The position numbers and the translations under genes are program-made. Below are positions 40,301 to 49,738 of a DNA stretch of 64,000 nucleotides, one piece after another; position 1 is the first letter of the stretch, and every line of letters begins with the position of its first letter. Under the pieces are notes generated by a model. The model worked only from the letters and a program-made list of their open reading frames with translations. It had not been told where the DNA came from and ran no database searches. Source of the DNA: Larus michahellis (Eukaryota > Chordata > Aves > Charadriiformes > Laridae); contig NC_133899.1 of NCBI RefSeq assembly GCF_964199755.1, positions 28,933,446 through 28,997,445 of the forward strand, in the 5' to 3' direction.

Positions 40301-43300
40301 ATGTACAGTCTTGTAAATATACTATGCTATTTCATATTTCTGCCAAAGCTGAAACATTCTTTGCCTTTATTTCTTGAGCTTTTCTTGAAATTCTAGGCAA
40401 TTGAACAATGTTCTGAAAAATTCTAATAGGCATTTGGGAAGAAATCAAATTTGAAGAAGCCATATTTTATCCTATGCCATTGGTAGCTACTAAATAAGGC
40501 ATGACCTCAAAAATTCTTTCAATTACTCAGTCACTTATATTATCCTCAAAAGTTTATAACAACTTTTTCACACAGACTGCACTATATTTACTGATCAATT
40601 TAGACAGGTTAATAAGTACTACTGCTAGAAACCTCATCTCACATGATCATAAATACCTCTCATTTTCTGTGGCTTCTTGCAAAGCTTCAAGTTCATTTTT
40701 CAAATATTCTTCATGCTTGCTAAGAATTACATAGGTGGGCTTCCAGCTGCGGAGAAAGTAAAAAAAAAAAAAGAAAGCACGTAAGTGGCCTTTCCTAATG
40801 AAAAGCCATTCAGAAACAAAGACATCAAGTTACTTTACCTAGCTTACTAGAACACATAATGTACGTAATGTTATGAAAGTTAAACATAAATGAGTTTAGT
40901 ACAGAAAGCTCTCACATGCATACTTTTATTTTCTTAAAATTTTAAAGCTGCAAATTCCAGAATATAAATACATAGGATTGGGAAAGATTATAAAGCACTT
41001 TTTAAGGAATAAATGAAGTGAGCTTCACAAATTTTTGGAGCCTAAGGCTAAGCAGTTAGGCATCTAAATCCACATCTTAGGTACTCAGAGCAGCATCATC
41101 ACCAAATCTTTTTAAGATATGTAAGATCTTACTGGAGATGTGCACAGCTTCATTCTCACTGGTATCACCAGCACCAACCTCATACCTAAATGCAAACAAC
41201 AGTCACAAACTCAGAATTTCCTCCATTTGCTAAGCAAGTCCTGCACAGAAAACTGCCAGAAAGAGATCCTGTCTTTCCCTACAATAGTCCAGACACTGGA
41301 AGGACAGGCCTGGCAGTCTGGAGGCACAGATCCTCATACCACCTCTTACTGACTAGATTTGAACTCAAATTCTGCCCCTACAGGAAACACACCAGCTAAT
41401 AGTTAATAATTAATTAATGGCAGGCAAGAACTGAACTTCAGTTGCTGGCAAGTAACATTCTTTTCCACCTCTAAGTCATCATCCACATATATTTTCACAT
41501 TTCATGGAGTTGATATCTGGCTATATATCTGGCTACATTGTTAAATGCACCCATTCCAGAAACCTGCCTCCAAACAAGAGGTGCTGAGCGTCTCATACTT
41601 AGCTCATAACTAGATTTCTCTAGAGCAAACTGATGGATCCACATTCCCTAGTGCTTAGCCTGGGTCTCCTCTCATGTGTCTCCCCTACAGCCCTGAAACT
41701 CAATTAATCCATTTTTTATTCTTCATTTCAGGAGCCTCTTATAAGGTAAGATCTATGACACAGCCCACCAAAGCGATTTTCCTACAGCAGGATACTGTAG
41801 GTTGTACCGAAAGCAGAGCAACTTCAGGGAATGCACAAAGGACTTACAACTAGTAAACTAATAGTACATTCTCAACATTCAGGTATTAGAGATGCCTCTT
41901 CCTTGGATGCGGGAACTCTAGAAAAACAGGTGGATAAACTCTCTGATTCAAGTGAAATTCAGATGGCATCTTTAGGAGAGGCATATAACGGGTCTTTAAA
42001 AAGAAAGCATCCTGCCTGGAAAAAGATGGTGTAAGGAGCATGAGCATCCAGGCGTGGATGTCTCCTATCCTCCCAGATGAGGTAACAGCTATCAGAAAAG
42101 ATATTTTCACAGAAAGTTGTAACTGAACAAATGGCCAGGATGTTGCTCAGTTAAAGATGGTAAGAAACAGATTCAGAAATGCGTGCGTGGAGGTGTGTGG
42201 AGCCTCCAAACAGCGAATAATACCTTAATAAGACTTAGAGACACCAAAGTGCTGTGAGGTGAGGGAAAGAACAGAAAAATGTCTTAAGTCTACTGAGCTA
42301 AACAGGCATATGTGCTACTGAGAAACACTGCTCATTCAGATAGAATACCCTCTGTAACGACAGGCTGTCAGCAGGCAACTTCTGAGATGCTGGGAGTTGA
42401 GATTCAGATGATGGCTGAATCATCTGAACAGACTAGGCTAGAGTAGGACAGAGATCCTATCTCTGATGAAAAAAAAATCACATGCTCCCTCCAAGAGAAC
42501 CTTCTATAGAAAGAATAAGCACACCCTCTCTTGAGTCGCAGCTTAAAGTGATCTATAAATTCAGCTTTTGTCCAGACTACAACTAACCCTAAGGCAACAC
42601 AAACACCTACAATGAAGTTTGTCTGAGTGGAACTATCTGTCCTAGGAGATATACACATAAACCCCAATTTTAGGAACACATACATAGATACTACAAAGCT
42701 AAAAATTGAAAAAATAGAAGAAGGAAAAATGCATAAGGACTGAAGAGACTAACTGAATTTGGAACAGCAGAGATACAGTTACCATTAAAGAGTTATATCA
42801 ACAAGGAGGAGCGGGGAAATGGCAATACAGAACAAGACTGCAACTGAACAAAGCAAATAATTCATTATTCACTGGACAGATGAGAGTATGGTTCACTTTG
42901 CACTGCATATTCATGAGTAGGGTAAGTAAAGGGCATTTTTGGATGTGAGTATGCATTTGGACAATCACTCCAAAGGTAGAATAAAACAGAGGCTTCAGTA
43001 ACAGCTAACTTAATGTGATTTCCATCAAGGAAATAAATAAAGAACAAAGACCTAATGAACAATTAATTTGCTGAAGTCCAATAACCCTGAACAAAAAATA
43101 ATGTACTCCAGGTTGTGAGACAACACAACATATAATCAACATTTTTAACAGCAGTAAAGTTTGTCGACAAAAAAGCTGAATGAGAAATTGCAGCACCCAT
43201 TCAGGAAGTTTAGCACTATTGGCACAAATTGTTTGACACCACTGGTGATTATAAATGTAATTACAAAATGCTGCTTCACCATATCTATTGCATCTTCAGC

Positions 43301-46300
43301 AGAAAGATGAATTTTTAAAGGGTCAGATTTTTAAAAACATAGAAACAAACATAATTATATAAAAATGTACTGGCAAACAAACACTGATCTTCTACTCAGA
43401 AAATTCCATGCCTTTCTTTGGAGGACAAAAAAAACCCCAACCAATGAAAAAGCCATAGAGCTTTTATTAATCAAAGTAAAACCCATCTTGTGTGTTATAC
43501 TTTGTGTTCACATCTATTCTGCGGACATGCAAAAAACACATAGCACAAAAAGTAAACACAACAAGGTATACAGGATTCAAGTAACTCAGATACTAGTTTA
43601 CTAAATGCATCACTGTTTCAGAGAGATTTTTGGTAGCTATCACGTTTATTTGTCCTTCTTTTCATCAGCTAGGGCATAAAAAAATCTTTATCCACACTAA
43701 TCTGAAAGCAATAAAAATATCCTGCAGTTTAGCTAGTAGGACAAGACAACAATTTCTTTTGCAAATTAGCAACATCCTGCATTCATCTGGCTTTTTTTTT
43801 TCACATGAAATCTCATCATCCTTGAACCCAAATTTAAAAAATAGAAGAGAAACAATAAAATTGGAATAGGTTCCCTCAGCAGTGTTTCACCACTTCTTAT
43901 TGTTCTGGGATCAACATTTCAGGTTGAATCATTCAAGAAACTAAATATTAGGAAAATGTCATCACCTGTCTAAAAATAAACATTTCATTTCCATCATTTT
44001 GTGCCTTCAGTTCTTTGTTACATAGACCGATATGTATTTCTTTAGAAAACACAGTAGTATCCCAATACCTTTCTCACATATCGTATTTTCTGAGACTTGT
44101 TGAACATAAGAACCCTGTATTTTGTTCAAAGTCTTCAAACATGCTTCAATATACTTACAATGTCTAGTAATCCAGACAAAAAGGTGCTTCTTTGAGAGTC
44201 TATTGAGCATTAATGGCAATTAGTCAACTATGAGGCTGATTGTGACTCCAAAAACAGTATTTGAATTTCCAACATTAACATTAGAATCATGTCCAGTATA
44301 TATGGAGTATCAACTAACATAAATTTTAGAAGTTCAAGATGATTCTACTACATAAGTGCTCTAATTGTCTGATCTTATAGCTAGGGCTTGTTTATCGCAG
44401 TTTTCAGTATGTCGTTAAATGACATTTTCAATAATTTAAGACACAAAGTCTCTACTCTTCTGCAAGCATTGTCCTTCTATGAATACATGTATTCATTAAT
44501 GAGTCACTTCTCATTTTCAGTTTCTCTACACTAATGCCATTAATTATTCTTTGTAGGACCTAAGCCAAGTCCCATTTAATTCAATGATTAAAATTTAGAT
44601 CAGATCCTTATTTCTACCCTTAATGTTTTATTTCTTTATTTGCATCACCTAACAGTTTGTGATTTGCAAACAGATTTGCGACTTCAAAAGATATCTAAGG
44701 AAGTAGTGTGAGTGGTTTCAGAAATGTATAAAAGTGTTCATTTTATACTGCATTGGAGGCAAGAATTTAATGTAAAGGAAAATTGGAATTTTCTTGTCAA
44801 GGTCAAATCCTTTCCTAACTCTTTTTATGGTAAAGCTACAAATCAGTATGATATGGCAATTGATTCAAACAGCTAGTCACTATACCCACTTCATTCACTA
44901 ATGATTGCAGTTTTTCTTCTTTTTTCAGATAGTTCCTAGAAAGGAGCCTCATGCCATCTTTAATTCTCTTTCTGTTCTTTGAAACACCCAAATTCTCCAT
45001 TCCCATCCCAAAATTAAATTTCAAATATATGTGACAGGCATTTTTATTCAAGTACTTAGCTTTAGGTATGGACTTGCAAGAAAACAAAACAGAATTTGCC
45101 AACTAATCATCACTCCAGCTGCCAAGGAACTAGACAGATTGGGGAGAGATAAACGCTGCCATGAAAAGACAGGATTAAATGATCTGGGCCCAACTCTCTG
45201 TATTGTCAAATATAGATTTGCCTTCCTAGCTTCTCATTGCAAACACCTGAGATTTTCATTTTTAAAAATGAGATATTCCATGGCAGTAGGAAAAAACTCC
45301 CTGTGGCCAAATTCTTGCTTGAGAAACATATAATTACTAAAACTCAAAAGTGACCTGCATTTAACATTTCAACTAATAGCCTGATCAAAAAAATTCTGTG
45401 AAGAAAACTGTGAACTGCAGCCTATTGCCTTCATCAAAACAGTGTGCCTAGAAGAACAATTCTGCAGTAAAAATTATACCAAAATCTGAGAGTAGAAGTA
45501 CACACATATCTGTATGTAGAGGCAGCTATGACACATCTTGGGAGAGAATATGTACAGAATAAAAAGTAATGCAAAACACACTGTGAACAAAGAGTATAGA
45601 TAAGCTTCAATTTCAGGAAGCCAAATTCAGGATTAAACAAAGAAGAACATCATAATGGAGCCTTATTATCACTGATAGTTATTAACTTTTTTTAGTTTAA
45701 AAAAAGTTAACTTTTTTTGAACAGTATTCTTAATACTGTTCAAATTTGACAGAACTCACATGCATCCAAATATACAAAAATTATGTTTCTATTACCTTAC
45801 TACCTGAACACTTTAGTATGCTGCAGACAGCACCTGCGATCTCTTAAAATTATTGATTCTGAAAAAAAACTAAACCAAACTTAAATGTAGTCTTTTTTTT
45901 CCATAATTTACTTTTTCAGGGGGTGGATAATACTGCAAGTTTTGTACCTGATGATTTGCAGCTCAAACAAAACAGAATAGTAAAGTTTTCTTTAACATCA
46001 TTCCTGTCTGAACACACACACATATACGTATTTTTATATTACTTCCTCACTGGCTTCCTTAATGCCATCTGTAACTCAAAGTTCCGGCTATATTATACTT
46101 ACACTTTACAGCTCTCCTTACTACTCTCGTTTTGCTTGTGCAAATCAGCAATTGCATCATTGCAGTTATTTATATTTTCCTGCAACCTAGCGATTTCATT
46201 CTTCTTTTCTGTGATTTTTGCAGTACACGCTGAAATCAAAAATAAAAATAAAAAGTAAGAATATGTATTTTCAACATTTCCATGAAATAAAAAGTCTACA

Positions 46301-49300
46301 TTCATAATGATTCAAAATTTCTTGAAAACACTTAATCTCAATAGTGCCAGATGAGTGCACAGCCTGCAACTAAGCAAAGCAACAACAAATGAGTCAAAAT
46401 CTAGGGAATTTCAGCTGTGTGGTAAGTACTTTAATTACCATCTAATATTGTGAGATTGACCTTGGAAGAAAAAAATTATTTGTGCCATTTGTGCATCCTG
46501 TTCTACATAAAACTGTAGTAACTATTAGTGGTAGAAATCAAAGCACTCTTAACAGTTAGAGCTGAACCTTTTTTTTGCAGTCCACAGTGTCTGCAGATAC
46601 TAGAAGCAGCATACAGGAAAACCAGAGTGTAAGCCACTTTGCCCTCAGTAATGCTTGCAACTGGGGAGACTGATTGGAGTACAAAAGTTGCTTGAGATAA
46701 AGGTCTTTTTCAAATATTTGTTTTCTCTTACAGAAGCCCAGAAACACAAATAGGTTGAATGGGAAAGCTGACTACAAGAAGGGAAAAATAAAAACATCAC
46801 TGAAGGCATACAAGCAAATCATTATTAGAAACAGAAACAGAGAAATTAAATAAAAAGGGAATTTACTCAAGGTGGGAATGTGTAACGTATGATAAATTAA
46901 TACAGGAGACACGGGTTAATTAATGAAAAACACGCATTATAATGTCAAATCCTCAAGCACTACGATACTTGAGGAGATTCTTAAGGCAGATGCTTAATTC
47001 TGTCTTTTCCAACAGCAGACAGGTTAGTAGAGAATCCATATCATTGGACATGATGTGTTCTCTTTCACAAGTAAAAGCTGAGAGAGCTACCATGCATGCT
47101 TACATTGCAATGCAATGAGCACAACTAGGTGCACATTTTTTTCTCTGTGGTATTTATTTCTTATTTTTTCGTAGGTCTCAGATTTATTAGTGACAAATCA
47201 TCCTTTGCCATCACAGCTGCCCTCATGTGCTGTATGCCAAAGTTGGTGGCCCTAAACAGGTCAATCACAGACATCCTGCACTTCTAATCTACTTAACCGG
47301 AAAGGGCATGTGAGATTTGTCTTGAGTTGTTTGAATTACTGCTCTAGAACTTCAGGTCATCTTGAAGTTTTGTGTCTGGTTTTGCAGTACTTGATATATA
47401 TTCACTTTCAATGGCAGCTGTATTTATAGCAGAAAAGAATAATTCTCAGAGAGAAACATCAGTCAGTGAAAAGCAAAAGATACTCAATGTATTTTAATAT
47501 CTTGAGTTATCCTGAGTACCCTCAATATCTTAATATTTTTAATATCTTAAGTCAGTAAGTTGCCTTCACCTAGCATGAAGCATAACTATTGGACAACTGA
47601 CATATGCTCCATTTCTGTAAAAAAAACCGGTGTATTTGGAACTGCAGACGACATTTTGAGATTTACCAAGACATAACTGTATTAACAAAACATCTATTAC
47701 ATAACCAAAACTATACACTTTAAATTTCATTTAGTATTTTCTATAGATGAGCACGTCTGAGACAAGCGGGAGTTGTTCTACTTGCCCTTTGCTTTTGCAA
47801 GGACCTTGTGGATGGATGGATCCACCTCATCCAACTTTACAATGCAGGCATCCACTTCACAACTAGACACCCATGGCTCCAACCACACCCAGTGGCTGCA
47901 CACGCATTTCTTAAAGCTTACTTTATGTAACCTACTTTAAACTCTTTCCCCAAGTTAAGACAAATCACACCCTAAGAGTGCCTATTTCCTTCCACTGGTT
48001 AAAGGGACTCTAGCCCCACGCTAGTGTGGATGAACCTCCCACTAAAAATCTGAGGCTGAATGCCACAACTGTTCCCCTGCCAAGTAATACACAGAGACAA
48101 AATTAAATCAGTGGAACTATTTCTGGGTAAATTTTTGAAGGATTTAACCCCAACTTTTAAAAGTATGAGTGTTGCATTTGAGTTCACACGTATTTAGGTA
48201 TCTCTGAACTACACATGCAAATAGCTATGCCATGTTACTACACAGCCTTTGGATTTTCCCTAACAGCATGCTCATTTACTGTGAAAGCCTGCACAAACAT
48301 TAAGAAAAAACTCAACTCTAAGGTTCAGTTATGTAACTGAAGAGTTAAAACAGAATTCTATGTGTGCCAGATTTAGTGTTACAGATGTTTTAATGTTTAA
48401 GATGCTTCAATTTGATATTGGTAATTTTCTTAATGAATAAGTACTTGCTTGGACCTATCAGTCAAGATTATTAGAAATGCTGCCATCAGGAGGAACACCA
48501 ATTACACCAGAACTCTCTCTTGTTTTTTTTCATGAAGGTTATGAACTTCAGTATCTACCTGTGAAGTACCAGTGATGAGTACAGATATCCTCAGATCGTC
48601 TACAAAACAGTTTCCTTACCACAACCATTCTCATGAGTGAGTGACACCACACAGTAGCACGGCAAAAAAACCTCAATCGTTCCAGACCTAAGTCTGGAAT
48701 ATTATGCTGTCTGTTAGTCCTGGGGAAAAAGAATTTGATGTGGAGCAAGACTTTCTCATTGGGTTTACTGTTTCGAATTTCAAATAAAATGATCAACTGC
48801 TTGATTGCAGAAAAGAAGTACCAGGCTTGATTAGGTAGTAGCAACTGAGAGAACTTTCATTATTATAAAAAAAAAAAAAAAAAAAAACAGAAAGAGAGAA
48901 GAAGCAGTGAGGCAGAGGTCCAAATCTGGAAAGAACAAAAACACGAAGAAAGAAAGGGAGGCAAGTGGCAGATGTATTGAGCAAGCACAGCTGAATCAAA
49001 GAACTGCCAGTGACTGTGAGGAGCCGCAGAGTAAGAGCAGGAAATGGCGCAGCATGAAACTGGCTGTCCATGAGACAGCTGAACAGCATTAGCTGAAAGT
49101 CACATGCAAAAGCAAAGTCTGCTAGGGAGAATGAGCAAGTATTGATAGCAAAAGATGAGGTAGGGTGAGAGCAGGACACGGGACAGCTTTCATTATTAGG
49201 CTTGCTTCCGCCCCTGAAACACACAACATGTACCAGGACTAATGAAACAAAAGCAGTGTGTGCAATGTCTAATAAAATGATAATTTAGCCGTACTTACAA

Positions 49301-49730
49301 TTTATCCGTTGATTCACGCGTTCTTTAGCATAAGAAGTTTGTTCTAGCTGGAAAACTAAGAAGAAAATAAAGACTTTTTCATATATATACATATATATGT
49401 ATGAGTTGAGCTGTGAAACAAATACATGTTGTACAGCATTAATTGCACAAACACTGATTAACAAAGATTTTAACAAAATATCTAAATAGCAACTTTACTA
49501 TTAAATAGCTGCTAGTACCCCTCTCCATAACCTCACAGCTAACAAAACATTATGTAGGCAAACATAAAAACCTTAATATTATATACTTTTTTGAAGTTAA
49601 TATAACTGTTTAAAGCAGAAAGCATCACTATATGTACTGCATTAGTAATTATTAATTAAAAAATATATGATAATGACCTACCAAACTCGAGCAGAAGTTT
49701 GTCTAAGTTGTTCAAAAGCCTGTCACTCAT
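19129..49730 (-). CDS. SIX6OS1: SIX6OS1 (C14orf39 orthologue), synaptonemal complex central element protein, 17 coding exons
   Basis: The spliced model has 17 coding exons totalling 1761 bases with the stop, and encodes 586 residues, close to the human protein of about 587. All exon phases agree and no frame-disrupting change is seen. The N-terminus (residues 1-35) matches the family pattern of a Leu-rich start, then FQ.EQ and RVNQRIN. Residues 37-108 and 109-170 are charged and helix-forming, likely coiled coil, with the diagnostic WKPT motif at 79-82 and an MYxDYIxQYKEILKQ-like stretch. The C-terminus has NLNPLSP, LFGKSE and a Phe/Ser-rich tail ending in FTFF. In mice the protein binds SYCE1 in the central element of the synaptonemal complex and is needed for meiotic crossover and fertility. 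The gene lies head to head with SIX6. The function is inferred from orthology. Exons 6 and 7 are the least certain part. Confidence 0.94.
20543..20600 (-). CDS. SIX6OS1: SIX6OS1 coding exon 16
   Basis: Encodes about residues 501-520 and includes the near-invariant NLNPLSPHKDI motif. Acceptor TTTCAG and donor G|GTAAGT are strong. Enters in phase 0 and leaves in phase 1. Confidence 0.94.
21270..21420. repeat. degenerate palindromic interspersed repeat with tRNA-like B-box
   Basis: Lies in SIX6OS1 intron 15. One arm carries GGGTTCAAATCCC, a tRNA B-box-like core. The other arm, on the opposite strand, carries a matching degenerate GATTCGAAGCCC with a GGTTAGGTATC box. This layout resembles an ancient amniote SINE or non-autonomous transposon. 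The family was not identified. Confidence 0.35.
22043..22178 (-). CDS. SIX6OS1: SIX6OS1 coding exon 15
   Basis: Encodes about residues 455-500. It contains SPAFFSFMNFSQKSPGF and NLFDSSVFGAENSSDE, a strongly recognisable family segment. Acceptor TTTACAG and donor GAG|GTAAAA. Enters in phase 2 and leaves in phase 0. Confidence 0.93.
22546..22596. repeat. perfect 24-bp tandem duplication in intron 14
   Basis: Two identical 24-base AT-rich units at 22,546-22,569 and 22,573-22,596, separated by three bases. Perfect identity suggests a recent slippage event, likely polymorphic. Confidence 0.9.
22741..22898 (-). CDS. SIX6OS1: SIX6OS1 coding exon 14
   Basis: Encodes about residues 403-455, with a run of Thr/Pro motifs (APETPEFVGTPDSK) and a PPFDF end that aligns with the family TPE and PFFEF motifs. 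The donor TT|GTATGA is weak but is the only one that gives the phase 2 needed by exon 15. Confidence 0.85.
23290..23859 (+). mobile_element. degenerate solo LTR of an avian ERVL-like endogenous retrovirus
   Basis: About 570 bases in SIX6OS1 intron 13, antisense to the gene. The ordered blocks match the common bird LTR layout: GGTTTTGGCTG near the start, GACAGCTGACCCCA then GGGATATTCCATACCAT in the middle, a CCTATTAAACTGTCTTTGTC polyadenylation block at about 23,731, and GTGGTGCTTAGCTGCTGG with TTAAACCACA at the end. A possible 5-base target duplication CTTGA flanks it (23,285-23,289 and 23,860-23,864). No internal viral genes are present. Confidence 0.8.
24342..24412 (-). CDS. SIX6OS1: SIX6OS1 coding exon 13
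   Basis: Encodes about residues 379-402, acidic (KEGEDEPKDSSYIPQ). Donor GTAAGTAA is strong. Enters in phase 1 and leaves in phase 0. Confidence 0.84.
25550..25614 (-). CDS. SIX6OS1: SIX6OS1 coding exon 12
   Basis: Encodes about residues 357-379 (LVIPPKQMSSNQQFESENAV). It is separated from exon 11 by an intron of only 93 bases. Acceptor TTTTAG and donor G|GTAAAG. Enters in phase 2 and leaves in phase 1. Confidence 0.83.
25708..25793 (-). CDS. SIX6OS1: SIX6OS1 coding exon 11
   Basis: Encodes about residues 329-357 (IVIDAAGTNNPQIAQVPS, then SLQNQMQC). Enters in phase 0 and leaves in phase 2 at CAG|GTAACT. Placed by splice sites and phase; sequence similarity here is weak. Confidence 0.82.
27073..27666 (+). 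mobile_element. solo LTR with intact TG...CA ends and 5-bp target-site duplication
   Basis: A 594-base element in SIX6OS1 intron 10, antisense to the gene. It starts TGTCCTGGTTTGG and ends GCGACA. It is flanked by a perfect ATGTT duplication (27,068-27,072 and 27,667-27,671), which proves insertion and sets the limits. A 5-base duplication and the TGTCCTGGTTT start fit ERVL-type bird LTRs. It keeps a CCAAT box (27,216), a TATAAAA box (27,235) and an ATTAAA polyadenylation signal (27,539), so promoter activity on the plus strand is possible. No viral coding sequence remains. Confidence 0.88.
28024..28113. repeat. AT-rich duplicated (AAT)n block
   Basis: An AATCAG-(TAA)n-TCAGTATATTCCTT unit occurs twice (start 28,024 and start 28,081) with different numbers of TAA triplets. 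A compound microsatellite in intron 10, probably variable in length. Confidence 0.85.
28482..28561 (-). CDS. SIX6OS1: SIX6OS1 coding exon 10
   Basis: Encodes about residues 302-328, a Ser-rich low-complexity stretch (ATSSSSSLAENSSQ). Identification depends on phase, with acceptor TTTAG and donor CAG|GTATTC, because this middle region of the family is poorly conserved. Confidence 0.8.
29020..29165 (-). CDS. SIX6OS1: SIX6OS1 coding exon 9
   Basis: Encodes about residues 254-302, starting IFEESERNDPSLLNEKHQ and including PRKLVHSVQSIRF and MQWTE. The start matches the family RIFGKDEH region. Enters in phase 2 and leaves in phase 1 at G|GTGCAG. Confidence 0.9.
29166..33998 (-). other. SIX6OS1 intron 8, no nested gene seen
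   Basis: Nearly 5 kb of AT-rich intron. A 178-codon plus-strand frame (31,881-32,417) is open by chance: it is rich in Leu, Phe and Ser with no recognisable domain. No mobile element was recognised. Confidence 0.6.
33999..34093 (-). CDS. SIX6OS1: SIX6OS1 coding exon 8
   Basis: Encodes about residues 222-253, TFEETTEDQNNSK then KNQKILEKPKLFKER. This is a charged linker that aligns with the family TLEEKNK region. It appears to lack around a dozen residues found before this point in the mammalian protein. That comparison is from memory. Confidence 0.88.
35114..35222 (-). CDS. SIX6OS1: SIX6OS1 coding exon 7
   Basis: Encodes about residues 185-221, QKTQEMLKLAAVAVQ then a Glu-rich coiled coil ending MKINYLKK. 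The acceptor CGAG at 35,223-35,224 is chosen over the better-looking ACACAG 12 bases downstream. Only the first choice keeps the frame after exon 6 and retains the conserved KTQ before the EML motif. Donor AAG|GTAACT. Confidence 0.78.
35543..35636 (+). mobile_element. CR1 LINE 3'-end fragment
   Basis: Matches the 3' tail of bird CR1: GGTCTAGTGGAAGGTGTCCC, then GGAACTAGATGATCTTTAAG and CCCTTCCAACCCAAACCATT, ending CTATGA. Severely 5'-truncated, as is usual. It lies antisense in SIX6OS1 intron 6, only about 100 bases from micro-exon 6. It is the clearest taxonomic marker in the window. Confidence 0.93.
35737..35779 (-). CDS. SIX6OS1: SIX6OS1 coding exon 6 (43-base micro-exon)
   Basis: Encodes about residues 171-185, PVPFKSLNDWALQ, equivalent to the conserved PxPFxSLxxWxL motif. 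The acceptor TTTCTGCAG is strong. The only usable donor is a weak AT|GTATCC, after which an in-frame TGA follows within two codons. Length 43 (2+39+2) is exactly what the flanking phases require. Confidence 0.78.
36269..36456 (-). CDS. SIX6OS1: SIX6OS1 coding exon 5
   Basis: The longest N-terminal exon, encoding about residues 109-170. It contains KMYQDYITQYKEILKQ and EYYKKKKELEEIQNRVL, a Lys/Glu-rich coiled-coil stretch that is highly recognisable in the family. Donor CTAG|GTACTA. Enters in phase 2 and leaves in phase 1. Confidence 0.94.
36457..40656 (-). other. SIX6OS1 intron 4, no nested gene seen
   Basis: AT-rich intron of about 4.2 kb. A short AGCAT-type pentamer run occurs at about 38,605-38,640. 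Nothing else was recognised. Confidence 0.6.
40657..40746 (-). CDS. SIX6OS1: SIX6OS1 coding exon 4
   Basis: Encodes about residues 79-108, starting with the diagnostic WKPT motif and continuing through KHEEYLKNELEALQEATENE. Clear family match, flanked by CCGCAG and GTATTT splice sites. Phase 2 at both ends. Confidence 0.93.
40747..46102 (-). other. SIX6OS1 intron 3, with a nested inverted-repeat cluster
   Basis: The longest internal intron, about 5.4 kb and AT-rich. Apart from the inverted-repeat cluster at 45.7 kb, only weak remnants of possible old repeats occur around 41.0-41.8 kb, and these are too degraded to name. Confidence 0.6.
45682..45744. repeat. adjacent perfect inverted repeats
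   Basis: A 12-bp perfect stem (45,682-45,693 with 45,699-45,710, loop 5) is followed by a 13-bp perfect stem (45,716-45,728 with 45,732-45,744, loop 3). Between them a 20-base perfect palindrome spans 45,699-45,718. It could extrude as a multi-hairpin structure. No function is known. Confidence 0.85.
46103..46229 (-). CDS. SIX6OS1: SIX6OS1 coding exon 3
   Basis: Encodes about residues 36-78, a charged, probably coiled-coil segment beginning CTAKITEKK and ending ESCK. It corresponds to the family region just before the conserved Trp. The donor GTAAGTA is strong. Enters in phase 1 and leaves in phase 2. Confidence 0.9.
46230..49298 (-). other. SIX6OS1 intron 2, no nested gene seen
   Basis: About 3 kb of AT-rich intron. 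It contains an A21 homopolymer at 48,867-48,887, followed by a short A-rich stretch. No repeat family was recognised. Confidence 0.6.
49299..49355 (-). CDS. SIX6OS1: SIX6OS1 coding exon 2
   Basis: Encodes about residues 17-36 (FQLEQTSYAKERVNQRIN), matching the conserved segment after the family N-terminus. Acceptor TTCTTAG and donor GTAAGTAC are both strong. Enters and leaves in phase 1. Confidence 0.92.
49682..49730 (-). CDS. SIX6OS1: SIX6OS1 coding exon 1
   Basis: Encodes residues 1-16 and the first base of codon 17. The ATG was chosen because the following residues (MSDRLLNNLDKLLLEF) align with the known family start. An acceptor AG lies just upstream, so the exon probably begins at 49,738 with eight untranslated bases. 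The donor is G|GTAGGT. Confidence 0.92.
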
Positions 49731-49738
49731 TGTGTAAA

